NCBI GenBank assembly: GCA_030220185.1
Contig: JASPKZ010003434.1
Location: 496,001-560,000 of the forward strand
Source: Diploptera punctata
Lineage: Eukaryota > Arthropoda > Insecta > Blattodea > Blaberidae
Direction of reading: 5' to 3'
Length of the DNA: 64,000 nucleotides
A program made the position numbers and the translations under genes. The notes beneath the pieces were generated by a model. That model did not search any database and was not told the DNA's origin. It saw only the letters and a program-made list of their open reading frames with translations. How positions within the stretch are numbered: position 1 is the first letter of the stretch; each line of letters begins with the position of its first letter. Below, one piece after another: positions 24,003-33,865 of this stretch.

Positions 24003-24699
24003 GGTTTTTATTTATTTATTTATTTATTATTTATTTATTTATTTTACCTGATGAAGTTAAGGCCGTAAGGTATTCTCTTCCACTTCACCAGGGTTAAATT
24101 AGGCCTATACATACAATAAAGATTGTGAATTATCTACATGTTGATTAATGATACATAATAGATATAGGCTACACAATATAATGTTGACGAGGGAAAGAAA
24201 GAAAAGTAGTAATAATAAAACAAAAATAATAGCCTATAATTAGATAAAGTAATTGGCTTGGTAAAGAAAGTTTAAAATATAAAGGAAAAATAAAAGTATA
24301 CATGGAACATGGTTATATATTATATTGTCTAAGGGAATATGAAGTGAGATTCTTTTTAAACTGTTTTTGAGTCGGCCAGTCCTTGATATAAAAGGGGAGG
24401 GAATTCCAGAGTCGGGTGGCTGACACAAGGAAGGATGAGGAATAGTGAGGTATTCAACGTAGAGGAACAGCTAGATTTAAATTTTCACTCGATCGTGTGT
24501 TTAAGTTATAGAGGGAGGATAGCGAGTGGAAGCGAGTAGAAATATAAAGGGGTGATGAGGTGGACAAAGTGTTGTATAAAAAGCAGAGGCAATGTATCTT
24601 TGGCCTGGCTTCCAATCGGAGCCAAGACAACATTTCAAGTACTGGTGTTATGTGATCTGATTTCAGGCATAGCCTATAGAATAAAATCAAGAGGAACAT
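24003..24699 (-). mobile_element. LINE family D (CR1/L2-like) 3' end with (TAAA)n tail
   Basis: The minus frame at 24699-24454 includes SDHITPVLEMLSWLRLEARP and IHCLCFLYNTL. A second frame (24428 onward) covers the end region, with the GIPSPF phase of the W-N-S-L-P-type motif. The 3' UTR carries CTTACGGCCTTAACTTCATC and the element ends in TAAA-type units at 24003-24045. It is 5'-truncated and frameshifted. Confidence 0.8.
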
Positions 24700-24984
24700 A
24701 GCCTATAAGTTTAATGCTATCGTTTGGAACATTTGAAGTGAAATATAGCCTAACCAATATAAGTAGGTATAACTCCTGATGTAACCCTCCTCCTTTCGAC
24801 ATTATATACTATGCCTATGGCATCCTTGTGATGGTTTATTGTTTCATTTTAGGTCTCATAATTAACAGCGCCCCCTGGAAGAATACTTACTACAATGTTA
24901 ATGTAAATATAAACATAATTAAGAAAAGGCTAGACGAAAATGTACTCTCCTTAAAATATGTTTTAAAATAATATCCTCAACCAC

Positions 24985-25282
24985 GTGTCCAACTCAGAAT
25001 CGGGCCAGAGGGATGAGATGAGATGAAGTCCCTATATAGAGGTCTGTGAATGACAAGGGTGCCAGCCGACCACGCCTGACGCACCATCACGGGGACAGAT
25101 GAACGAAGTGAAGTGAAATGGATGAGATGAGTATGGAGAAATTGTGGCAGGGGAAAACGGGAGAAAACCCCGTCCAAGCTCCGTTTTGTCCATCACAAAA
25201 CCCACATTGAGTGATCGAGACTCGATCTCGCGCCCCCAGCGGTGAGAGGTGAGCGTCTAACCGCATGCGCCACGGAGCCGCC
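24985..25282 (-). mobile_element. tRNA-derived SINE (family E)
   Basis: The minus strand begins GGCGGCTCCGTGGCGCATGC and GGTTAGACGC (box-A-like). Box-B-like GAGATCGAGTCTCG follows, then a body with GGGTTTTGTGATGGACAAAA and GGACGGGGTTTTCTCCCG. Cloverleaf pairing is poor, so a SINE is favoured over a tRNA gene. Confidence 0.6.
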
Positions 25283-25702
25283 TAAAATGTATTTTAAAAA
25301 CAAACTTAATTCCTTTTTCCTGAACTATTTCAGGCTTAAAACATCCTAATATGTGTAAGACTAAGATAACTTAGGCCTATACTTAATAATTGTGATTTAG
25401 CTCAGTATGGTAAGTACCTTTATATCCTATTATTGAGTGCACACAAATAAAATATTTCGGCGTTATAATAAACCAACATCTAAAATGAGGGAAATCAGAT
25501 TGCATGGAACAATCTAAATTCGTAATGTTATGATCAGTTGTCCCAACTCAGGTAGACTATTGTCAGTGATACATGTACCTCTAATCAAATCAATAATTTG
25601 TTACGTTATTGTTCCGTTTCTATTAATGAAAGCATACAAAATATTTAGGCATTACAATCGACCAAAATCTAAAATTGGGGGGAAAAAATCAATGTTCACT
25701 AT

Positions 25703-25933
25703 GATGATCTTGATGAAGATTTTCGGGCTGTAAGCCGTGGTCGTGAGGCTTGTAGTTCCCCGACGTTTCGCCAGAGACTGCGTCTGGCATCCTCAAGACA
25801 ACCTTTCAGGAAACCAGACGCAGTCTCTGGTGAAACGTCGGGGAACTACAAGCCTCACGACCAAGGCCTACAGCCCAAAAATCTTCATCAACATCAGCAT
25901 AGCAACTCCGGCCGTGAAAGTCTACATGAATAC
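25703..25933. mobile_element. Palindromic retroelement with hammerhead-like cores and TSD
   Basis: Its inverted arms are 25708-25787 and 25813-25890, with a centre of about 25 bp. A 15-bp TSD, ATCAATGTTCACTAT, lies at 25688-25702 and 25934-25948. Each arm reads GCCAGA...TCTGGC (or CCAGA...TCTGG) followed by GAAACGTCGGGGAACTAC. This is a stem-II / GAAA / CGTC order like the hammerhead ribozymes of Penelope-like elements and retrozymes. The 5' core is TTGAGGA rather than the consensus CTGANGA, so activity is doubtful. Confidence 0.6.
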
Positions 25934-25999
25934 ATCAATGTTCACTATTTACATAAAAGATTGCGTTAAACAATCTATAAATTCGTAACTTTACAGCCA

Positions 26000-26336
26000 A
26001 TTGCCCAAACTCAGGTAGGCTATTTCTCTAATTCAGACAATAATTCGTTACAGGATAATAGATTAAGATGGAAGGTCAAAAATAAAATGTATTATCACTT
26101 ACATTATTGCATGAATCGTTTTATTAAGATTTGTTTAAGGAGGCCCATGGATTACCCAATAAGGATTATTTATTGATAATTTAATTTACCGACATTGAAT
26201 AAATGTATAAACATTCTTTACTGATCTATAACCACGAAATAAAATTCATTACAAATCTGATCCACATAATTACCAAATTGGACAAAATACATATAGCCTA
26301 AGACTTTAACCCAAATGTCACAGAACTCAATGCATA
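26000..26336. other. AT-rich intergenic
   Basis: The first part duplicates words from about 25500-25600 (CAATCTA..AATTCGTAA, CCCAACTCAGGTAG), a diverged tandem repeat of about 230 bp disregarding the insertion between. No gene. Confidence 0.45.
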
Positions 26337-26984
26337 AAGGGAGACCTCCACCTTTGAGGGTCAAAAAAAGTCATTTTTCAATTATGTTTTTCATATAGGT
26401 TGAAACTTCATCTTTAAATTAGTGAAAGATTTTCATTGATATCTCTATTACTTTTCGAGTTATGTTTAAAAATGTGTAATGCTGTCACTCAAGTGAGCCC
26501 TTTAATTTTAGAAGGTACCTATAGGCCTATCTTCGGCAAGTTTGTCACTTGTTTTCCGTAACTTAATTTTTTCAATACGGTTTTCCTGATAACTCCCAAA
26601 GTTTTCAAGATGTTGAGATGAAATTTTGCATGCATATGTAGTTTATAGAGATGAACAAGGCATACTACAATTAGTAATGTACCTATTATATTGTATTTTT
26701 AAAAATATTATTTTTAATGTAAATTTTAAAAATGAATGTGCATCAATTTAAAATGAAAAATAAAATATTTACACTCTATTTAATTAAACCATTGTAGTAC
26801 ATTTTATAGCTACAACATTAAAATAAAACAAGAATCATTCAAACTATATTGAAATTTAGGAAAATTATCAGGGAAACGGCAAGACAATGCAAAATTTTCA
26901 GCTGACATTTTGAATATTTAATTAACCATAACGACTGAAGTCACATTGTACTTAAGTACACAAACATGCTCACATTGTAATATA

Positions 26985-28492
26985 CACTGCTCAAAAAAAT
27001 TAGGGGATATTGTAGAATAACCTATTAAGACTATGTTTTTAGGAACAGTATTAGATGCAATCACTTTCTATTATTCCAAAAGAATGTAAACAAGAGTTTG
27101 AAGTCATTACATAACCTCTGTACCACACCAGATGTCAAAGAGATCCTGATTAGGAATATGGCAAACAAACAAAGCAACATTAACATGGGTGAAAATGTTT
27201 CTTTAGTATGGTGTATGGTCTCCTCGAACGGCCAGCACTGCCTCACACCTGTGTAGCATTGATGCAATGAGGTTAGCAATGAGTTATTGGGGGATACGTG
27301 GCCACTCTTCCATAAGAGCAATGTGCAGCTCTGGAACAGTTGTGGGAGGTGCTGGTCTGCCTGCAATGCGCCTGCCTAATGCATCCCACACATGCTCAAT
27401 CGGATTTAAGTCCGGGGAGGAAGCTGGCCATTGCATACGCTCGATACCCTCCACTTCCAGCATGTCGTCCACCAAGCCAGCTCTGTGGCGTCGTGCATTA
27501 TCGTCCATAAAAAGAAAAGAATCACCTATGACACCAACATAAGGCACGATAAAAGGTCGGAGAATCTCATCTCTATACCTTACCGCAGTCAAAGTACCAC
27601 CTTGGATGACGTAGAGGTCCGTACGTCCACCACTACCGACTTCTGCCCACACCATCAATCCACCGCCACCATATGGGAATCTTTCACGTACAAAAGCTGG
27701 ATTGTTTCGTGTCCCTTTTTCTCTCCAGATGAATACACGCCGACTATCACATTCCACGTTGAATCGCGACTCATCAGAAAAAAGAACTGATCTCCATTCA
27801 GCATGCCTCCACCCACGATGTTCCTCAGCCCAGTTTCTGCGATCTCTACGGTGTTGTGGAGTTAACCTGGTACACACCATGGGCCTCGGGCATAGAGATC
27901 ACTTCCATGCAGTCGATTAGGGACAGTTTGAGTTGACACTCTGCGTCCTGTTGCTGTTTGAAATGTATTTCGCAGTTGAGTTGCATTCTGCTATCTATTC
28001 CGACAGGCTGTTAACAAGAGGTAACGGTCATCCCTTGCTGTTGTTGCCCTTGGTCGACCTTGTCCGGCTCTTCTGTGAACAGTATGTTCTTTGAAAATGA
28101 TTCCAAAGTCTGGAAATCACGCTTTGAGACACCCCAATGACTTGTGCCACCTCTTGTTGTATCTGTCCAGCTTCCATCCTTCCTATGGCTCTCCAAGCCA
28201 TTGGTTCAGGTAAATCACGTTGTCGAGGCATCACTGTCCCTAAGGCAAGTCATTCACTAATTGAAAACTGGACTGGATTTAAAAACAGCAACAAAACATT
28301 CATCCCCACACCACCCTTTCACATCAATAGTACAGACACTGCCCTCTGGTGTGGTACCGAGGTTACGTAACAACTTCAAACTCTTATTTACATCATCTTG
28401 AAGTAATAGAAAGTGATTTCATCTAATACTATTCCAAAAAACATAGTCTTAATAGGTTATTCTACAATATCCCCTAATTTTTTTGAGCAGTG
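26985..28492 (-). mobile_element. Tc1-type DNA transposon, 1508 bp
   Basis: It inserted at TA, which is duplicated at 26983-26984 and 28493-28494. Long terminal inverted repeats of about 155 bp start CACTGCTCAAAAAAATTAGG at both ends (26985-27140, 28340-28492) and differ at only a few positions in the outer 90 bp. A transposase remnant lies on the minus strand. Confidence 0.95.
27284..28234 (-). pseudogene. Tc1-family transposase (DD34E), disrupted
   Basis: The N-terminal helix-turn-helix frame (28234-28028) includes VAQVIGVSQSVISRLWNHF. The catalytic frame (27880-27284) carries LFSDESRF (first Asp), MDDNARRH (second Asp) and SPDLNPIEHVWD (Glu). There are 34 residues between the second Asp and the Glu, the Tc1 DD34E spacing. 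Frameshift and stop damage lies between the two frames around 27900-28020. It acted by cut-and-paste at TA; this copy is not intact. Confidence 0.92.
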
Positions 28493-28602
28493 TAGATATC
28501 ACATACCAAATTTCATTTTCGTAACCAGCATTTTTGCTGAAAAAAAAATTGAAATGGGCCTATATCATATTTTTAATGGCTGAAGGTGTAGGTTCCCCCT
28601 TA

Positions 28603-29054
28603 AGAAACAACAGTAATTTTATTCCAAATTTAAATATAATTTCATTATGAAAATTAAGCAGATCTCAGTAATCAGAATACTGATAATTTCAGAACTGAAA
28701 TTGTAAAACACTTCTCCAACAAGCAGTGTAAATATAATTATTAATTCGTCCATTGATGCGTAAAAGGTTAAACATTGATTAACCTATAACATACGTAGTT
28801 TATGTTAACATAACTGTAGCAATTATGAGAATATTGATTTAAAATTGTGTTATGTTTCTATCCTACTTTTAGTTTCTATGTATACGACATGGCTTCTAAA
28901 ATTAATATTATATAATAATAAAACTGTATAATTCTGTATAGGTTATTAGGCCTATGTTTTTGCTGGTCTTTAGACTGTACCCGAGCACGAGCTTGTAAAC
29001 TGTGCGGAATTCTGTTTATGACTTGTGTTAGTTCGTGTATTAAAACATAATCAT
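28603..29054. other. AT-rich intergenic, nothing recognised
   Basis: No supported feature was found. Confidence 0.45.
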
Positions 29055-29408
29055 TTACCGTCACGGTTTAGACCATTTCTGATCAGTTCTGGCTCCATAT
29101 TATAGTTGCTCGTTCCATCTTTTTAATGGTCGACCACGACTTCTATGTCCTTGTGGATTGTAATTTAACATCTTATAAGGTATCCTCTCTTCACTCATTC
29201 TACTAACATGTTTAAACCATTTATTCCTATATTCTTCTATTTTTCTTACCACGCTAGTTATTTGTAATTCCTCACGAATATCTTCATCCCTCCATTTGTC
29301 CAAAAGAGTAAGTTGCATCCTATCATATATCGTAGGAATTTCATCTAGCTGCTTCCGGTCTTTTTTATTAAACTTTTGATGAGACTCCAGGATTCCGAGC
29401 CATAACAC
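29055..29408 (-). mobile_element. LINE family C fragment beside the tRNA-Ser array
   Basis: The RT C-terminal frame has LLDKWRDEDIREELQI, WFKHVSRMSEERIPYKML and GHRSRGRPLKRWNEQL. It continues to a short end reading NMEPELIRNGL in another frame. It stops about 30 bp from the first tRNA-Ser unit. Confidence 0.85.
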
Positions 29409-29438
29409 AGTTCATGTATTAAATGTATCTAAAAATAA

Positions 29439-29520
29439 CACAGTTGTCAGGATTCGAACCTACGCTCCTAGAGGGAATCTGATTTCAAGTCAGACGCCTT
29501 AACCACTCGGCCACGACTGC
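29439..29520 (-). pseudogene. tRNA-Ser(TGA)-like unit 1
   Basis: Loop CTTGAAA (anticodon TGA). The acceptor has a C6-A67 mismatch and G1-T72, and the T stem has a terminal G-A mismatch. Box B is intact. It is a border copy and probably decaying. Confidence 0.7.
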
Positions 29521-29614
29521 TCGCGTAATTTATGCTAAATACTATTTGTGAAAAGTGCTAATTTTGTTTATGGCTTTCGTTACAACGTGTATTAAATATA
29601 TTTGTAAAAAATGA

Positions 29615-29695
29615 CACAGTCGGCCGGATTCGAACCTATGCTCCCAGAGGGAATGTGATTGCAAGTCAGACGCATAACCACTCGGCCACGACTTC
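29615..29695 (-). pseudogene. tRNA-Ser-like unit 2 with anticodon TGC (Ala)
   Basis: The loop is CTTGCAA, giving anticodon TGC. Box B GGTTCGAATCC is intact. The acceptor (GAAGTCG against CGACTGT) and anticodon stem each have a mismatch, and the D arm is one base short. It is likely a decayed copy. Confidence 0.7.
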
Positions 29696-29789
29696 TCACG
29701 TAATATATGCTAAATACTATTTGTGAAAAGTGCTAATTTTGTTTATGGCTTTTGTTACAACGTGTATTAAATATATTTGTAAAAAATGA

Positions 29790-29871
29790 CGCAGTCGGCA
29801 GGATTCGAACCTACGCTCCGAGACGGAATCTGATTTCAAGTCAGACGCCTTAACCACTCGGCCACGACTGC
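29790..29871 (-). tRNA. tRNA-Ser(TGA) unit 3
   Basis: The acceptor GCAGTCG/CGACTGC pairs fully. Loop CTTGAAA gives TGA, and box B is GGTTCGAATCC. The variable-arm stem has a compensated change (CCG/CGG in place of CCC/GGG). It is the best-preserved unit of the array. Confidence 0.88.
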
Positions 29872-29966
29872 TCGCGTATTTTATGCTAAATACTATTTGT
29901 GAAAAGTGCTAATTTTGTTTATGGTTTTTGTTACTTGGTGTATACAATATTTAAAAAAAAAAAGGA

Positions 29967-30048
29967 CGCAGTCGGCAGAATTCGAACCTACGCTCCCAGA
30001 GGGAATCTGATTTCAAGTCAGTCGCCTGAACCACTCGGCCACGACTGC
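29967..30048 (-). tRNA. tRNA-Ser(TGA) unit 4
   Basis: The acceptor and anticodon TGA are intact. There is a G-T wobble in the T stem and an A27-A43 mismatch at the base of the anticodon stem (GACTGA in place of GTCTGA). Confidence 0.65.
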
Positions 30049-30140
30049 TCACGTTATTTATGCTAAATACTATTTGTGAAAAGTGCTAATTTTGTTTATA
30101 GCTTTGTTACTTGGTGTATAAAATATATTTTAAAAAATGA

Positions 30141-30222
30141 CGCGGTCGGCAGGATTCGAACCTACGCTCCCAGAAGGAATCTGATTTCAAGTCAGACGCC
30201 TGAACCACTCGGCCACGACTGC
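30141..30222 (-). tRNA. tRNA-Ser(TGA) unit 5
   Basis: Canonical arms with anticodon TGA. A single A3-C70 acceptor mismatch (CGACCGC at the 3' side). The terminator T run follows. Confidence 0.65.
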
Positions 30223-30315
30223 TCGCGTTATTTATGCTAAATACTATTTGTGAAAAGTGCTAATTTTGTTTATGGTTTTTGTTACTTGATGTATAAAATA
30301 CTTTTAAAAAAAGGA

Positions 30316-30397
30316 CGCAGTCGACAGGATTCGAACCTACGCTCCCAGAGGGAATCTGATTTCAAGTCAGTCGCCTGAACCACTCGGCCACGACTGC
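30316..30397 (-). tRNA. tRNA-Ser(TGA) unit 6
   Basis: Anticodon TGA with an A27-A43 mismatch and a T-stem G-T wobble (CCTGT). Nearly identical to unit 8. Confidence 0.6.
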
Positions 30398-30490
30398 TCA
30401 CGTTATTTATGCTAAATACTATTTGTGAAAAGTGCTAATTTTGTTTATGGCTTTTGTTACTTGGTGTATAAAATATATTTTAAAAAATGA

Positions 30491-30572
30491 CGCGGTCGGC
30501 AGGATTCGAACCTACGCTCCCAGAGGGAATCTGATTTCAAGTCAGACGCCTTAACCACTCTGCCACGACTGC
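30491..30572 (-). tRNA. tRNA-Ser(TGA) unit 7
   Basis: Anticodon TGA, A3-C70 mismatch, and a box A change (GGCAGAGTGG in place of GGCCGAGTGG). Repeated as unit 9. Confidence 0.6.
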
Positions 30573-30665
30573 TCGCGTTATTTATGCTAAATACTATTTG
30601 TGAAAAGTGCTAATTTTGTTTATGGCTTTTGTTACTTGATGTATAAAATACTTTTAAAAAAAGGA

Positions 30666-30747
30666 CGCAGTCGACAGGATTCGAACCTACGCTCCCAGAG
30701 GGAATCTGATTTCAAGTCAGTCGCCTGAACCACTCGGCCACGACTGC
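30666..30747 (-). tRNA. tRNA-Ser(TGA) unit 8
   Basis: Same sequence type as unit 6 (A27-A43 mismatch, CCTGT T stem). Confidence 0.6.
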
Positions 30748-30841
30748 TCACGTTATTTATGCTAAATACTATTTGTGAAAAGTGCTAATTTTGTTTATGG
30801 CTTTTGTTTACTTGGTGTATAAAATATATTTTAAAAAATGA

Positions 30842-30923
30842 CGCGGTCGGCAGGATTCGAACCTACGCTCCCAGAGGGAATCTGATTTCAAGTCAGACGC
30901 CTTAACCACTCTGCCACGACTGC
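30842..30923 (-). tRNA. tRNA-Ser(TGA) unit 9
   Basis: Same sequence type as unit 7 (A3-C70, GGCAGAGTGG). Confidence 0.6.
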
Positions 30924-31016
30924 TCGCGTTATTTATGCTAAATACTATTTGTGAAAAGTGCTAATTTTGTTTATGGCTTTTGTTACTTGGTGTATAAAAT
31001 ATATTTTAAAAAATGA

Positions 31017-31098
31017 CGCAGTCGGCAGGATTCGAACCTACGCTCCCAGAGGGAATCTGATTTCAAGTCAGACGCCTTAATCACTCGGCCACGACTGC
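31017..31098 (-). tRNA. tRNA-Ser(TGA) unit 10
   Basis: All stems pair. Anticodon TGA and box B are intact. One D-loop change, GTGATTAAGG, replaces the second conserved G. Confidence 0.78.
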
Positions 31099-31194
31099 TC
31101 GCGTAATCTATGCTAAATACAATTTGTGAAAAGTGCTAATTTTGTTTATGGTTTTTGTTACTTGGTGTATAAAATATATTTTTTAAAAAAAGGG

Positions 31195-31276
31195 CGCAGT
31201 CGGCAGAATTCGAACCTACGCTCCCAGAGGGAATCTGATTTCAAGTCAGTCGCCTTAACCACTCGGCCACGACTTC
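31195..31276 (-). tRNA. tRNA-Ser(TGA) unit 11
   Basis: Anticodon TGA. It starts GAAGTCG, giving an A2-G71 mismatch, with A27-A43 and a T-stem G-T wobble. Doubtful function. Confidence 0.5.
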
Positions 31277-31369
31277 TCGCATAATTTACGCTAAATACTA
31301 TTTGTGAAAAGTGCTAATTTTGTTTATGGTTTTTGTTACTTGATGTATAAAATACTTTAAAAAAAAGAA

Positions 31370-31452
31370 CGCAGTCGGCATGATTCGAACACACGCTCCC
31401 AGAGTGAATCTGATTTCAAGTCAGACGCCCTTAACCACTCGGCCACGACTGC
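31370..31452 (-). tRNA. tRNA-Ser(TGA) unit 12
   Basis: Anticodon TGA with one extra G in the D arm. The T stem has a compensated pair (GTGTG/CATGC), but the variable-arm stem is weakened (CAC against GGG). Confidence 0.55.
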
Positions 31453-31548
31453 TCACGTAATTTATGCTAAATACAATTTGTGAAAAGTGCTAATTGTGTT
31501 TATGGCTTTTGTTATATAGTGTATTAAATATATTTTTAAAAAAAAGGA

Positions 31549-31630
31549 CGCAGTCGGCAGGATACGAACGTACGCTCCCAGAGGGAACCTGATGTCAAGT
31601 CAGACGCCTTAACCACTCGGCCACGACTGC
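31549..31630 (-). pseudogene. tRNA-Ser-like unit 13 (derived subfamily)
   Basis: Box B is CGTTCGTATCC in place of GGTTCGAATCC, losing conserved A58 and a T-stem pair. The anticodon loop is CTTGACA (TGA kept, A37 changed to C). Confidence 0.8.
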
Positions 31631-31729
31631 TCACGTAAATTAGGCTAAATACAATTTGTGAAAAGTGCTAATTGTGTTTATGGCTTTTGTTATATAGTGT
31701 ATTAAATATATAATTTAAAAAAAAAAGGA

Positions 31730-31811
31730 CGCTGTCGGCAGGATACGAACGTACGCTCCCACAGGGAATCTGATGTCAAGTCAGACGCCTTAACCACTCG
31801 GCCACGACTGC
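31730..31811 (-). pseudogene. tRNA-Ser-like unit 14 (derived)
   Basis: Derived T arm and loop as in unit 13, plus an A3-A70 acceptor mismatch and a changed variable arm (CCC against GTG). Confidence 0.8.
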
Positions 31812-31908
31812 TCACGTAAATTATGCTAAATACAATTTGTGAAAAGTGCTAATTGTGTTTATGGCTTTTGTTATATAGTGTATTAAATATATTTTTAAAA
31901 AAAAAGGA

Positions 31909-31990
31909 CGCAGTCGGCAGGATACGAACGTACGCTCCCAGAGGGAATCTGATGTCAAGTCAGACGCCTTAACCACTCGGCCACGACTGC
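31909..31990 (-). pseudogene. tRNA-Ser-like unit 15 (derived)
   Basis: Derived CGTTCGTATCC T arm and CTTGACA loop; the acceptor is intact. Confidence 0.8.
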
Positions 31991-32086
31991 TCACGTAAAT
32001 TATGCTAAATACAATTTGTGAAAAGTGCTAATTGTGTTTATGGCTTTTGTTATATAGTGTATTAAATATATTTTTAAAAAAAAGGA

Positions 32087-32168
32087 CGCAGTCGGCAGGA
32101 TACGAACGTACGCTCCCACAGGGAATCTGATGTCAAGTCAGACGCCTTAACCACTCGGCCACGACTGC
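32087..32168 (-). pseudogene. tRNA-Ser-like unit 16 (derived)
   Basis: Derived T arm and loop with the altered variable arm. Confidence 0.8.
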
Positions 32169-32264
32169 TCACGTAAATTATGCTAAATACAATTTGTGAA
32201 AAGTGCTAATTGTGTTTATGGCTTTTGTTATATAGTGTATTAAATATATTTTTAAAAAAAAGGA

Positions 32265-32346
32265 CGCAGTCGACAGGATACGAACGTACGCTCCCAGAGG
32301 GAACCTGATGTCAAGTCAGACGCCTTAACCACTCGGCCACGACTGC
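32265..32346 (-). pseudogene. tRNA-Ser-like unit 17 (derived)
   Basis: Close copy of unit 13, with an additional G-T wobble at the T-stem base. Confidence 0.8.
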
Positions 32347-32443
32347 TCACGTAAATTAGGCTAAATACAATTTGTGAAAAGTGCTAATTGTGTTTATGGC
32401 TTTTGTTATATAGTGTATTAAATATATAATTAAAAAAAAAGGA

Positions 32444-32525
32444 CGCTGTCGGCAGGATACGAACGTACGCTCCCACAGGGAATCTGATGTCAAGTCAGAC
32501 GCCTTAACCACTCGGCCACGACTGC
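32444..32525 (-). pseudogene. tRNA-Ser-like unit 18 (derived)
   Basis: Close copy of unit 14, including the A3-A70 mismatch and the AATATATAATT spacer variant. Confidence 0.8.
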
Positions 32526-32621
32526 TCACGTAAATTATGCTAAATACAATTTGTGAAAAGTGCTAATTGTGTTTATGGCTTTTGTTATATAGTGTATTAA
32601 ATATATTTAAAAAAAAAAGGA

Positions 32622-32703
32622 CGCAGTCGGCAGGATACGAACGTACGCTCCCAGAGGGAATCTGATGTCAAGTCAGACGCCTTAACCACTCGGCCACGAC
32701 TGC
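32622..32703 (-). pseudogene. tRNA-Ser-like unit 19 (derived)
   Basis: Derived T arm and loop; otherwise intact. Confidence 0.8.
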
Positions 32704-32799
32704 TCACGTAATTTATGCTAAATACAATTTGTGAAAAGTGCTAATTGTGTTTATGGCTTTTGTTATATAGTGTATTAAATATATTTTTAAAAAAATGGA

Positions 32800-32881
32800 C
32801 GCAGTCGGCAGGATACGAACGTACGCTCCCAGAGGGAATCTGATGTCAAGTCAGACGCCTTAACCACTCGGCCACGACTGC
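32800..32881 (-). pseudogene. tRNA-Ser-like unit 20 (derived)
   Basis: Derived T arm and loop; the 3' flank is CATTTTTTT. Confidence 0.8.
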
Positions 32882-32977
32882 TCACGTAATTTATGCTAAA
32901 TACAATTTGTGAAAAGTGCTAATTGTGTTTATGGCTTTTGTTATATAGTGTATTAAATATATTTTAAAAAAAAAGGA

Positions 32978-33059
32978 CGCAGTCGGCAGGATACGAACGT
33001 ACGCTCCCAGAGGGAATCTGATGTCAAGTCAGACGCCTTAACCACTCGGCCACGACTGC
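32978..33059 (-). pseudogene. tRNA-Ser-like unit 21 (derived)
   Basis: Derived T arm and loop. Confidence 0.8.
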
Positions 33060-33159
33060 TCACGTAATTTATGCTAAATACAATTTGTGAAAAGTGCTAA
33101 TTGTGTTTAAATGGCTTTTGGTATATAGTGTATTAAATATATTTTTTTAAAAAAATGGC

Positions 33160-33241
33160 CGCAGTCGGCAGGATACGAACGTACGCTCCCAGAGGGAATC
33201 TGATGTCAAGTCAGACGCCTTAACCACTCGGCCACGACTGA
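33160..33241 (-). pseudogene. tRNA-Ser-like unit 22 (derived)
   Basis: Derived T arm and loop. The first base is T in place of G, breaking pair 1-72. Confidence 0.78.
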
Positions 33242-33338
33242 TCACGTAATTTATGCTAAATACAATTTGTGAAAAGTGCTAATTGTGTTTCTGGCTTTTG
33301 TTATATAGTGTATTAAATATATTTTTTAAAAAAATGGA

Positions 33339-33420
33339 CGCAGTCGGCAGGATACGAACGTACGCTCCCAGAGGGAATCTGATGTCAAGTCAGACGCCTT
33401 AACCACTCGGCCACGACTGC
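33339..33420 (-). pseudogene. tRNA-Ser-like unit 23 (derived)
   Basis: Derived T arm and loop. Confidence 0.8.
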
Positions 33421-33514
33421 TCACGTAATTTATGCTAAATACTATTTGTGAAAACTGCTAAATGTGTTTATGGCTTTTGTTATATAGTGTATTAAATTTA
33501 TTTGTAAAAAAGGA

Positions 33515-33596
33515 CGCTGTCGGCAGGATACGAACCCACGCTCCCACAGGAAATCTGATGTCAAGTCAGACGCCTTAACCACCCGGCCACGACTGC
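33515..33596 (-). pseudogene. tRNA-Ser-like unit 24 (derived)
   Basis: CTTGACA loop. The T arm differs from the rest of the subfamily (GTGGG TTCGTAT). A3-A70 mismatch; box A is GGCCGGGTGG. Confidence 0.75.
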
Positions 33597-33693
33597 TCAC
33601 GTAATTTATGCTAAATACAATTTGTGAAAAGTGCTAATTGTGTTTATGGCTTTTGTTATATAGTGTATTAAATATATTTTTTTAAAAAAAGGA

Positions 33694-33774
33694 CGCAGTC
33701 GGCAGGATTCGAATCTATGCTCTCAGCGTGAATCTGATTTCAGTCGGACGCCTTAATCACTCAGCCATGAGTGT
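33694..33774 (-). pseudogene. tRNA-Ser-like unit 25 (degenerate)
   Basis: The acceptor is broken (ACACTCA start) and the anticodon region has lost a base. It is recognisable by its T arm and spacer. Confidence 0.75.
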
Positions 33775-33865
33775 TCATGCAATTTACGCTAAATACTATT
33801 TGTGAACAGTGCTAATTTTGCTTGTGGCTTTTGCTACTTCATGTACCGTATATTTAAAAAAATTA

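Larger units (their letters stand above)
26337..28602. mobile_element. Element W, split by a Tc1 transposon
   Basis: The ends are inverted and alike: AAGGGAGACCTCCACCTTTG on the left, and the right end reads AAGGGGGAACCTACACCTTC on the minus strand. Without the inserted Tc1 the element is about 760 bp with no ORF, suggesting a non-autonomous terminal-inverted-repeat element. The TSD was not resolved. Confidence 0.45.

Noticed and set aside
29439..33774. Regular 175-180 bp direct repeats resembling a CRISPR array
   Set aside because: The repeated part is a full tRNA-Ser with box A, box B and terminator, and the spacers are homologous to each other, not unique.
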